Shown one piece after another: positions 20,901 through 30,078 of a stretch of 31,277 bases of DNA. Position 1 is the stretch's first letter, and every line of letters starts with the position of its first letter. The notes beneath the pieces are model-generated. The model ran no database searches. It saw nothing but the letters and a program-made list of their open reading frames with translations, and was not told where the DNA came from. A program made the position numbers and the translations under genes. Source of the stretch: Intoshia linei. Its lineage: Eukaryota; Orthonectida; Rhopaluridae. Where the stretch lies: the NCBI GenBank assembly GCA_001642005.1, contig LWCA01000341.1, forward strand, positions 1 through 31,277, in the 5' to 3' direction.

Positions 20901-21855
20901 AACTTCAATAGCGTACTACTAGAAAATTATGTACCAAACATTCTATTTTATGTAAAAAATCAAATAACATAATATATTCATTCTAGAGTCTAGAATTTAG
21001 ACTGAATTGCAGTTAACGATAGTTACTCTAATGTTGCTATATATATAATGTAATTATATATATGTAAACTGTTATTATAGAAATTATTAATCTAAGTTTA
21101 ATTATAACTTACCAAATCGTAATTAAATTTACAAACAAATACATTAAAAACGCGTTTATTGGATGAATGAACTTAATTTTATCATTATTTTTATATATGA
21201 ATGCTTATTAATACATAGTAACCATATCCATGACCGCTACACAGTTATACTCTCAATAACGCTAAACCCTCAATACCGCCATAAATATAGAAAAACCAAA
21301 ACGTATTGGGAAGTCTGACTGTATTTATGTAATTAAAATCGAAAACTCTACCAATTTTAGAAAGTGAAAAGTTGTACATTACAGTTGAAATTAAAACAAC
21401 ATATTAATCGGTTATTTGAGAATAGGATAATTTTTAGTTTTACCGAAAGTGTGAAATACACAATCATAAATTTCTTTTTATATATCCTTTTACATAAATT
21501 ATGCACATTTGACATAATACATATTTTAATGAATATATATTGCATAATAATACAATTACCGCATCGTGTGGATCCAATAAGTCAATGTTACATTGTTTTT
21601 TATCAATGGTAATGGTCTAAATTTTAAATACGTTTGTTAGTTTAAATTTTACAATCGATTGCATTTCATCAGTTGTGGGTTCATATACTTGTTGGTAATC
21701 GCCGAATACCAATTTTCGTAACTAAATAAAGTTTTATTTACATAAATATGACTTTGGAAAAGATTATGGATAAATTGTACTTTAAATAACTAAATAATTA
21801 CTAGCGAACTTTTTCCAACGGAACCAGCTCCAAGTAATACAAATTTGTAAATCAT
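17915..21855 (-). CDS. Divergent Ras-superfamily GTPase (Ras/Rap/Rheb branch)
   Basis: Minus-strand exons are 21855-21802, 21721-21653, 21616-21560 and 19277-18991, plus a tentative last exon 18113-17915. The total is about 221 residues. G1 is GAGSVGKS (9-16). Switch I is YEPTT (31-35), with Thr34 at the Ras Thr35 position. G4 is GNKID (112-116) and G5 is TSAK (140-143). From switch I to the DLY helix it aligns with Ras without a gap, yet the G3 box that should read DTAGQ reads DPHDA (56-60), losing the invariant Gly and catalytic Gln. MERVI after G4 and NAYILVYAV resemble Rheb. Introns are 80, 36 and 2282 bp, then 877 bp before the tentative exon. The last exon adds a basic tail (KSKRKKC) but no CAAX box. 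If it is wrong, the fourth exon reads on to a stop at 18930 instead. Nucleotide binding looks possible; ordinary hydrolysis does not. Confidence 0.8.
18114..18990 (-). other. Tentative last intron of the Ras-like gene
   Basis: The proposed donor is TT|GTTAATATT and the acceptor is CTTCGCAG|ATTAATA. It joins LILL to LILKSKRKK, matching the length of the last Ras helix and giving a basic tail. The donor is weak, and the unspliced alternative also gives a short ORF, so this is a working model. No other exon or repeat was recognised inside. Confidence 0.4.
19411..19708. mobile_element. hAT-like element, family C copy 2
   Basis: It begins with the palindromic GGGCCGCATGCGGCCC at 19415-19430 and ends near GATGCGGCCCACC at 19696-19708. 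The interior has GAATTGTTTATCATCATT, CCTAAACTGCGAGAA and ATTAATGATACAATTAAAAT, shared with the copy at 14231-14450. It has no coding capacity. Ends rich in GCGGCCC are frequent in hAT-type elements; the target duplication was not resolved. Confidence 0.6.
20190..20500. repeat. Two-copy tandem duplication with a 163-bp period
   Basis: CGTTTTAATTAATA begins at 20197 and again at 20360. Each is followed by a TTTTTATGG or TTTTCATGG block, an AT-rich middle, a CCC(T/C)TG(T/C)TCGG block, then GAATCGAATTA and TTTTTTTTGCC. The two units have diverged by scattered substitutions and small gaps. A partial third unit may precede 20190, where TTTGCCTTTGTCACCC is seen. Confidence 0.7.
20669..21321. mobile_element. 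Tigger-like non-autonomous element of 653 bp, CTCTCAATACCGCC family copy 2
   Basis: The left end is TA-CAGTCAGCCTCTCAATACC. The right end, read on the minus strand, is TA-CAGTCAGACTTCCCAATAC. TA flanks both sides (20667-20668, 21322-21323). Near the right end CTCTCAATAACGC and CCTCAATACCGCC recur. An 18-70 codon frame inside is not transposase-like. The ends and TA duplication fit pogo/Tigger-type mariner elements. Confidence 0.75.
21617..21652 (-). other. 36-bp intron 2 of the Ras-like gene
   Basis: The donor is TCGATT|GTAAAAT and the acceptor is AAAATTTAG|ACCATT, phase 0, with an ACTAAC branch-like motif in the middle. Splicing keeps the Ras switch I to G3 spacing exactly and removes an in-frame TAG. 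Confidence 0.85.
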
Positions 21856-22855
21856 TTTAGAGTTTCATAGTGTATTGATAAGTGTTATTATGTGATATGA
21901 AGATTAAATATATTTAAAAAATTTGAAATAAACATGTACTGTAATCAGAAATAACTCATTGTTTACACAATGAAATTCATGTATGTACTACATATACCTT
22001 GCAATGTTAGCAGATATTTTTATTGTTAATTTATAAATAATTATATATAATATAATTATATATAATAATTATATGTTCTGAGTAGAAAATATTATCAATT
22101 TTTTAAAACAAAAGTTATATAAGTTTTAAACGTATTTCCCTACCTATTTGACTATTTTAATGCATAATATACGGGTATTCACTAATTCCACGGTATTTTT
22201 ATTTTGCTAGTAAAATTTTATTTTATTTTTTTCAGGGTTCTAATTTTTATTTTATTTTTATAATGTATCTGAATAATATCAGACTAATTTCCATTGTATT
22301 GATACAGATATATGTTTTGATTAAAACGGTTTTGCTACAAGGAAATTGAAAAAATATGACATAAAGTTGAAAATTTAAAGTGATCATTTCAAAGTGGATA
22401 TATCACATATAATTAAATTTATATTAATTATATAAAAAATCAAAGAATCAAGGGCAATTAGCACTAAAAGTGTGTCTTTTTAAAATAGAAAAACTAATTC
22501 GCAATCAAAAACATTTAACGCTATCTATTCGAGTTGCGTTTGTCATTTTAAATATCACTTTAAAAATATTATGGAGAATTAAAACGAAACTTTATTTTAA
22601 CGGAAAATGGCGCTTGAGTTGTTAAACCTGGTACCGACTTTATAATATTGTTCTCCATGTTTAGTTATAGTTTATTTTTTTAAATTTGTTTTTAGCTCAA
22701 TTTTTTTGAATTTTATTTATTTTTTTTGATGCTTTGAATACAATTTAAATAATGTAAATAACCAGAATTCGAGAAATTACAAAACTTAACAAAACTGCAT
22801 ATAGAAACAAGGAAAATTATTGGTCGTACATACACATACGTACATGTCGATTATT

Positions 22856-22936
22856 TTGGATCAAATATGCTTTTCTGATGAAAAAAGATTGAACTTAGAT
22901 GGACCTGATGGTTATTCCTACTATTTCCAACATTAC
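22856..22936 (+). pseudogene. Tc1/mariner transposase relic (Tc3-like)
   Basis: A 27-codon frame contains CFSDEKRLNLDGPDGYSYYF. The FSDEK motif with the downstream NLDGPDG is the second catalytic-Asp region of Tc3-type transposases. The frame is lost on both sides, with no terminal repeats recognised close by, so this is a short decayed fragment. The family normally has a protein of about 330 residues. Confidence 0.8.
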
Positions 22937-23058
22937 TTATTTAATATTTTTATTGAGATCTATTATTAATATTCCATAAATGCAGAGGATGCGTGCCGTT
23001 CGTGCTTACAATTGTCAAATTTTAGAAAAAATGTGACACCCTAATGGAAGCCCACTAG

Positions 23059-23105
23059 TTCGTATATAGTTGCACAATAGCTTGTATCTAAGTGCACAAC
23101 TCTGT
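23059..23105. mobile_element. Truncated copy of the fold-back MITE
   Basis: TTCGTATATAGTTGCACAAT, then AGCTTGTAT and AGTGCACAACTCTGTA match the right arm of the element at 355-585. Only one arm survives here. Confidence 0.65.
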
Positions 23106-24000
23106 ATTAAAACTATACTCGTTGAAAACGCGAAAATAATTACAAATATGATTCTTATTATATATATAATATATTAAATTTTTAATTCAAATCATGATTA
23201 CATGATACAAATTCATAATACAAGGTATATTTAATTAATTCATGGTTTAAGATATTATTAAAGTATATTTTTGTATATTAATCAGTTGATAAATGATTTA
23301 TTATTTAAATAATATAGTTAAATAAGAATTTCAATTGGTTAACATGACGATCGTTAGGATTTTAATGTTTATTTCAAAAAAAGTTACGGTAAACAGTACA
23401 AAAAGGCAAATAGCTGAATCTTTAGATGAAAAATGCTAGAAATAATGTGTTTTTTTTTTTTGAAAATAACGGAATCTGAAAATAGTGGAGATACCATTGT
23501 AATTGTTTACTGTAAAGTTTTCTAATTATTAATATAATTATTGTATCCAATCAATAGTTATTTTCAAGTCCTAAATATGAAATTTAAACTACACTGCCAT
23601 ATTTAAACAAGATTGATGTATTATCAAATATAATAACACTAATAACAAATATAATGATAACTTATCAAATAAAACTCATAAAATGATATACATTACATTA
23701 TTCCTATTAATGAAATCGATTCATTATTTATATTGGTGAAAATTATAAACGGATATATACATTTCTGATAACATTAATGAGATATTCTTTGTAATGAATT
23801 AATCGTAATTTGATGCATAAAAATTTCTTAATAGTCAGTAATTCCCATGTAATAAAAATAATAATAAAAAATGGTGACGAAAATAAAGAATTAGTTTATA
23901 AGTAAATTTAAATTCAAAAATATATTTACAAGTGATAAATCATGTATAGAATTTATTACAAAATTATCAAGAGTTTTCAAAATGAATACTGGGTGTTAGT

Positions 24001-24006
24001 TTTATT
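24001..24006 (-). terminator. Poly(A) signal of the innexin gene
   Basis: TTTATT on the plus strand gives AATAAA on the minus strand, 36 bases after the innexin stop codon at 24042. This is a typical position for a short 3' UTR. Confidence 0.5.
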
Positions 24007-24041
24007 AAAACTAATATTTACATATAAATATACATCTTATA

Positions 24042-25551
24042 TTAATTTGGTGAGTTTTTTAAGGTGTTAGTAATGTTAATATTTTCTGATTTATCTTTGT
24101 GCAAATCATTATTACGCATATCGATTGTACAAACAATATCTGAAACTTTGGTTTGATTTTCACTGTTTGTTTTTTTTTTGTTTTTAGTGATATTTTTATT
24201 GATTTTATTTTTTGAAGTAAATAAATTAATTTGTTTGAATGAAATTGGTTTTTTCAATTTAAGGTGATTAGTTTTTTGTGTAGTTTCAAATTTTGAAGTG
24301 TTAAAATTTTCCCATAGACAACATAACATTTCCATTGAAATTAGTTCACTGACATTAGTATTAATGAGATGCACAATGAGCAAACCGTCCCTTCTCAGGT
24401 AATCTTTTGTAAAACTTTTTAAAATATCATATCGTCTTGCGACACTTGAATATGAATCAAGTTTTTTCTGGATATGAGAGTATTGTCTTGGCCAAAATAT
24501 GCTATTAATTAATAATCGAATAAGAAAGTAAGATGAAAAAATTATTACAAAAATATACCAAAACCACAAAACCATAAATAATTTTTCATTGAAAACGTTT
24601 ATTGTTAGAGCGCATTGCACCCAATATTCGTGTATTCTGGCTTGATGGCGGATGGAAAAATTACATAAGGTGACTCTAGGAAAATATGAAACTGAGTCAT
24701 AAGTGGTTTTTAAACTGGTATTGTAATTAATTGTATTTCCGAAATACCACAATATAAGTGTGTTGTAGATGTGGTATTTCATTCCAATGATAGAGTCCAT
24801 AAAGTATAAATTTAAAATTGCGTTTGTTATGTACAACAGTTTTACGGCAATAAGAGAGAAAGTTAAATAATTTCCATGCCGTTTTCCTCCAAAACAGACA
24901 AATACATTTGAAACGCTTTTCATAATTTTACCACAAAAGTTGGTCTTAATTCTAGATTTGCTGGTAAGATATTTGTCTATTTGGGTAACTAAAAATCGTA
25001 AACTTCTTTCTTTTATATCACCATAAGGCGCACGTTGGCATATAACAGCACTATCCAACAATGTATTGATGTGAATGCCACAGCGTCGGTTAAAAAATCT
25101 CCACACGACGCACGGTATAAAAGCAAATATAGCTTGGGCTATTAACAACAGTGGGACCTAAAATTAGGATTATATAAAGATGATTAAAGCTTACCCATTG
25201 ATAGTAACTGATTTTTTTATATTTCAGCGTGGCTGCTATTTTACTGTCTGGTATTTTATTTATAATTGGTATATAGTATGTATTTGATACCCAACAAATG
25301 TTATTCGTGTAATGTCGATGACTATCTGTGAAATAAGCTGGACACCAACTAAAAAATTTGAAAAGTTATAAAAACGAATTATACCAATGTATCGGGTCGC
25401 CAACAAATTGTTTTGTAGTAACAATAAACGCTAATGCAAGTAAAATACTCACCGTATACTGTCTACTAATTCGATCTGCAAATTCGTCATCTTTGTCGAT
25501 CTTAACCTCTTTGAGCGATAGGACTGTTCGAAAGAGTCGATCAATAGCCAT
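24042..25551 (-). CDS. Innexin (gap-junction channel subunit)
   Basis: Minus-strand exons are 25551-25385, 25348-25195 and 25157-24042, giving 478 residues. Innexins form intercellular channels in protostome animals and need four membrane spans and two cysteines in each outer loop. Seen here: span 1 at about 33-50 then VGDPIHCWCPAYF; loop 1 cysteines 56 and 74 (Cys58 extra but common); the family signature YYQWVP (104-109) at the start of span 2; span 3 at about 204-226; loop 2 FPRVTLC with cysteines 272 and 289; and span 4 with NEKLFMVLWFWYIF (about 297-322). A Lys/Asn-rich cytoplasmic tail of about 150 residues follows. Introns of 36 and 37 bp split the gene. DRISRQYTVSILL with HCWCPAYFT resembles annelid, mollusc and flatworm innexins. 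Confidence 0.95.
25158..25194 (-). other. 37-bp intron 2 of the innexin gene
   Basis: Donor CAATGG|GTAAGC and acceptor CCTAATTTTAG|GTCCCA, phase 0. It sits inside the YYQW|VP signature, so the join is confirmed by the most conserved motif of the family. Confidence 0.92.
25349..25384 (-). other. 36-bp intron 1 of the innexin gene
   Basis: Donor CATTG|GTATAATTC and acceptor AATTTTTTAG|TTGGTG. TG plus T makes the first loop Cys56, giving the family sequence PIHCWCPA. Unspliced, the frame stops a few codons later at about 25366. Confidence 0.92.
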
Positions 25552-28500
25552 ATGTCAATAATAGTTAAATTTTCAATGTTTCATTTGTTAGAGTTTGCAA
25601 ATTAAAAACGTAATCATTTGTTTAAATTCTTCATGATAATAAATATTATTCCTACAAGATATAAATTTCTTTAATTGTAACGTAATTGTGACAATGCTGT
25701 GGGGCTAACAATATTTATCGATTAAACCCACATAATTCTTGTTTTAAATTGGAAATACCTATATATAAATTATAATTTAAATTTGTACATTGAAAATGTT
25801 TATATATAAATAATTAAATCTTGGTAAAATTAATTACTTTAATATCGGTATTGCAAATCAATAAGTTTGGTACAATTAAATTGATCATTAAATTCAAATT
25901 TATTAGAATACAAGTAAATGGAATGTTGAACTATAATAGAATAAATATGCTGGACGGGTTTAATTAGAAACATTTGGTGAACTCGAAAAAGAATCTTTGA
26001 ATTTTCATAAGTCAAATAAATCTTCATGAATTTTAATTAATAAATCAATAAATTGTTGATATTAAAAACAGTGACATTTTGAAGATAAGTACGGGAATAG
26101 AGTTAATCCATGATTGAAAATCTGATTTGTTGAGGTGAAAAATCCATGTTTTTCCTTTTAAGAAGTGTCGAAAATTTTAGCCGTGAATATATGAACGGAA
26201 ATTATATAATTAATCACATTCTTTATTTACCCTTGCGAAAAAATTGGCCAATGAACCAAAAAATGCATTTCTTTTGATTTGTCAATCCCGTTTGTTCAAT
26301 ATGACAATTTCTGGTAATTAAAACTTTTATTTATCAAATAACAACTTTTAAAATCAATATGTGGAATATATAATCAATAATCAAATTTATTAATGAAATA
26401 TACTAATATATGATTTAGTAAGAATTAATTTAATAAATAATTAAACCTTGTGAATTTTTAAATTATATTGACCCTTATAAATTAATTAACTTTATAATTG
26501 ACAGGAAAATTTCATTTAAAAGTATTACAACACATAAAATCAAATTTCGATCAATTTTGTTCAAATCAGTGTTAAGAAAATATCAATTATCGAATCTTTA
26601 ATCGGACCACGCGATCCTCATTCACATATTGGATACAAATATATTGAGTATTAGTCAATGTATTTTTTTAATTAGTTAAATTAAATCAGTCAATATTAAA
26701 AATAAGTTAGCACAAGTTTTAAATTTTTCCAAAGTAGACACCATTGTGAAGCACAATTATAGGACATAAAGTCACAAGTTTTTCATTTACTAGTGCTACT
26801 AATAAATTATATAAATTGTTACAGAGTTAATTTAATTATATTTCCGTAAGGAAGGTAAAACATGAAATTTAGATATCGATAAAATATTGATGAATTAAAA
26901 GCAATGCTTTATTTCACTAGACTGAGATTGATAAATATCATTTAAATTAGATTATGTAAATTAGATAAATTTTTAACACATTTATTTATGGATTGGACAA
27001 ATCTTGATCATTTAAATATTTTTTTTGCATCAAAATTCATTATAAATTGCATTAAATAAAGCTACAACTTTTTCAGGTAGTTTTTGTAATAATCAGATCA
27101 GTGAAGACTAACATTTTGGAATCATGGGCCGCATATAGCGTATAATAGGTTAGAGATAAAAATTTGCGGATCAGATAATATACCAAATACCACATATTAG
27201 AATTTTTGAATTGTTCCACTAATAATTTAATTAATCCAGTAATAACAAGTTTTATCTTAATATACATGTAGAAAAAATTGTAATAATAAATGCATGATAA
27301 ATCATGATAAAATGTTAATACAATGTATATCAGTAGGAATGGGTCTTTTCATCAAAATTTGTTTGATTTAGTGACAATGATAAACTTTATTCGTAGTTGA
27401 TTTAGAAAAATTATAGACTTGACAATTCCGTGTATTCAGGGTCAAAAATTACCTTTTATCCTTACTTATATAATGTAACTAGTTTATTATTATTATTTAC
27501 ATATTTCGGGTGAATGTGTCTATACTGAGAAAAATCTCAATGTAATCACAATGTTATACAAAAGTTACGTTTTTTTTTATTAAATTGTAATATTATTATA
27601 AATATTTGCATGCTGTAAAATATGATATAACTCTTATTGTGTAAATCGCAAAACCTGTTGATATAATCCTTACTTATATAATATGCTATGCAATATTTGT
27701 TTGTCTATGTGTTACCGTTTATTTCAATAACTACCATTCTTAAAATTTTATAAAAATCAAATTTCTACCACAGTTTTTTCCGAGGGTGTTAGCAAAATAA
27801 ATTTTAACCTCTGAAACTCATATCTTACGGGTCAAAAGCACAACTGTCCTTTTTTCGAAAATCAAACGAGTTCGACAATTTAAAAAAAAAATTACTCTGA
27901 TATAGATTTTAAAATCATAAACATTATCATAAATTTAAAAAAAAAAAATCTTCAGGGCCAAAACCACAAATTACCCTTTTTTTTTAATAAAAATAGACCT
28001 ATAATTTTAAAAAATTTACAGGTGGTACAGTTGCATCCTGTTAACACACACAAAAAATTTCAATCTGAATGAGTGGCGCCTTCACTGTCAAAAAATCATT
28101 TTAGTATTCATATATTTTTTTTCCGAAATATTTTATTAACAACAATATTATTGTAAAACAAAAAATGTGAAATAATTAACGGTCCGAAAATTAAAAAAAA
28201 GATAATTCCAATTGATATAAATACAAAATTTCAACCCCAGAAATCTACGCATTTCCGGTGAAAAATAATTTTAAATATATTATCAACCAATATATTCAAA
28301 TATTTCGATTAAAATAAAAATTGATCCTACAATTTCAAAGGGTAATAATAATAACATTAATAAAAAAAGGGTAAACTGTTTTGATCGTGAAAATTCACGA
28401 AATTTGTATCCTTATTTATTAAAATGTTTATATTAAGAAATCAAGATATTTATTTTAAACAAAATTTGTTAAAATAATCAATTGAAAAACCATATCCATG

Positions 28501-28666
28501 TTATTATATATACTTTGAATAAAAAGTACGAACAATGAGCAAAGTCAAGTATATTCTTACTTGAGCACCAAAAAATTTTAAAACTCTAAAATAGCATTTA
28601 TAAACGATATTAATCATGTTTTAATATTGAATTTGATATTTTACATAATAATATAACGTAATAATA
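25552..28666. other. Gene-free region between innexin and Rho GTPase genes
   Basis: No exon could be supported. From 25552 to about 27430 it is plain AT-rich DNA. From about 27437 to 28420 it is a repeat-like block with recurring words: GGGTCAAAAATTACC (27439), GGGTCAAAAGCACAACTGTCC (27831) and GGGCCAAAACCACAAATTACCC (27955), plus ATCCTTACTTATATAAT at 27459 and 27667. TTTGTTTGTCTATGTGTTACC after 27695 is a word type common in dispersed invertebrate repeats. Boundaries and class are unknown. Confidence 0.35.
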
Positions 28667-29385
28667 TTACAAAATAACACATTTTTTTTTTCCGGAATGC
28701 TTTTGTTCAAGAGAAAGTTTGGCAGCCTTCGAAAATAATTCGTTTAAACCTACTTTTGTTTTAGCTGAGCATTCATGCCAAGCATCAAATTTCAATTTGG
28801 TGGCCATCAGGAGGGTATCTTTACGTAATAATATTGTATTATTTCTGTCTTCTAAATCTTTCAATAACTTTGAGTCGTCTCTAAGATCTATTTTTGTGGC
28901 TACAAGGATGGTTTGCGATAAAGGACAGTAATGTTTCTATTCAAATGAATAATATAAAATAAAAAATAGTTTTATATTATATAAAAAACAAATTTATATA
29001 TTATTACTATTTCATTCCACCATCTATCCCGAATGTTGTGATAAGAAGCCATCTCTGCAACTGAAAAAACGGTGAGAATGACATCAGAGTTTGGATATGA
29101 GAGTGGTCTACAAATTAAAATTAATATTCTCAATTTATACCTAAGACTGTCATATTCTTCTTGTCCCGCAGTATCCCACAGTGCAAATCTAATTGAACAT
29201 GTATCCATTTCTATCAGTGTTACATGAATTTCAAATACAGTTGGAATGTATTCGTCAGGAAATTCATTTTTTGCATATGAAATCAACAAGCAAGTTTTTC
29301 CAATTGATCCGTCTCCCACTACCACCAATTTTTTACTAATAATTGTTTTATCTTTCGATTTATGTATGAATGTTTCAGATTCCAT
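28667..29385 (-). CDS. Rho-family small GTPase
   Basis: Minus-strand exons are 29385-29141, 29107-29008 and 28936-28667, giving 204 residues. Rho proteins are membrane-bound GTP switches that organise actin. G1 is GDGSIGKT (24-31; RhoA has GDGACGKT). Switch I is YIPTVFE with Thr49. G3 is [18 protein letters not shown] (70-87), keeping Gly and Gln. G4 is TKID (129-132) and G5 is CSAK (171-174). The stretch between DLR and SAK has the same length as RhoA, so the Rho insert helix is present. The end KKKCVIL is a basic patch plus a CAAX box whose final Leu predicts geranylgeranylation. The N-terminus is about 13 residues longer than RhoA. Features mix Rho and Rac/Cdc42 (TKID), so I do not assign a subfamily. 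Introns are 33 and 71 bp. Every catalytic motif is intact. Confidence 0.95.
28937..29007 (-). other. 71-bp intron 2 of the Rho GTPase gene
   Basis: Donor GAAATA|GTAATAAT and acceptor CATTTGAATAG|AAACAT, phase 0. It joins RWWNEI to [17 protein letters not shown], matching the Rho family. Unspliced translation ends at a stop at 28972. Confidence 0.9.
29108..29140 (-). other. 33-bp intron 1 of the Rho GTPase gene, stop-free and a multiple of three
   Basis: Donor CTTAG|GTATAAATTG and acceptor TTAATTTGTAG|ACCACT. AG plus A makes Arg82 and gives the family sequence DSLRPLSYP. Because its length is 33 and it has no in-frame stop, retaining it inserts 11 residues in switch II without breaking the frame. 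Confidence 0.9.
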
Positions 29386-30078
29386 TATTTATATTCTGTT
29401 AGAATTGTTTGCAAACTATTGCAATATTTAAATATAACTTAAGTAAATAAAATAAAATTACTTCAATTTGTTATCCAACATAAAAAGATAATATGGTTAA
29501 TCTTTAAAGGTTAAAAATAAATTTACTATATCAGGTTAAGTTTGCAATCTAATTAGTCATCTTCCTATTTACAATAAATTTTTAAGGTAATGTTGATTCT
29601 TTAAATTAGATTACGACAGTGATTCTCAAATTTTTTTACCATAAACCGCCAACCAAATCTGTGAGCACCATCAGTAAATCGATTAAGTCTTTACAAAACT
29701 TCCATTTCCAATGTAGATGTAAAATATCTTAATTATCTTAAATTTGGAAGTAAAACTTAACCAATTTCGTTTTAAATTTCAATATTTTTAGCTTGCCTAT
29801 TTTTTACATATATTTTTGTCGATGTTTTAATTAAATTAACATTTAATTTCCTCGTTGCATGGTAACCAAGATAGATAATCTGCTACAGTGTTCATTTTCC
29901 CGCTGATATGTTCTAATATTTACGTAAAATTTTGATTGCTTCCTGTGTAGTATCCAAGATACAATCGTTGTTATAGATATAGTTTAGTTATCGTAATATT
30001 GAAATAATTAAAATAAATAATTAATTGAAAGTTAAAATCTCGAACATTACATGGCTGTCAGAAGTCTTGTTCGGACAG
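29386..30078. other. Intergenic region upstream of the Rho gene
   Basis: No exon is supported. A hAT-like start, CAGTGATTCTCAAATTT, at 29619 may mark another small repeat. The remainder is AT-rich and must contain the Rho promoter on the minus strand. Confidence 0.35.

Larger units (their letters stand above)
19278..21559 (-). other. Intron 3 of the Ras-like gene (2282 bp), repeat-rich
   Basis: Donor GATGCG|GTAATTG and acceptor CATTTATAG|AACAATTGG, phase 0. It contains the family C hAT-like repeat (19411-19708), a 163-bp-period tandem duplication (20190-20500) and a 653-bp Tigger-like element (20669-21321). It separates the G3 box from the following helix, and the flanking exons keep exact Ras spacing across it. 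Confidence 0.8.
21856..24041. other. Intergenic region between Ras-like gene and innexin
   Basis: AT-rich DNA with two recognisable relics: a Tc3-like transposase fragment at 22856-22936 and part of the fold-back MITE at 23059-23105. A long AT palindrome (AATTATATATAAT words) lies at 22035-22076. No gene was seen otherwise. Confidence 0.4.

Noticed and set aside
21357-21612. Frames of 62 and 82 codons on both strands
   Set aside because: They overlap exon 3 of the Ras-like gene and its intron in wrong frames or on the wrong strand; no family similarity.
22035-22076. AT-rich palindrome that could be an origin or cruciform
   Set aside because: Similar AT palindromes arise by chance and slippage in DNA of this composition; nothing ties it to a function.
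25839-26027. 62-codon minus-strand frame
   Set aside because: No recognisable motif, no flanking exon, and composition expected of AT-rich intergenic DNA.
27073-27267. 64-codon minus-strand frame
   Set aside because: Composition is AT-driven, with no motif and no convincing splice context.
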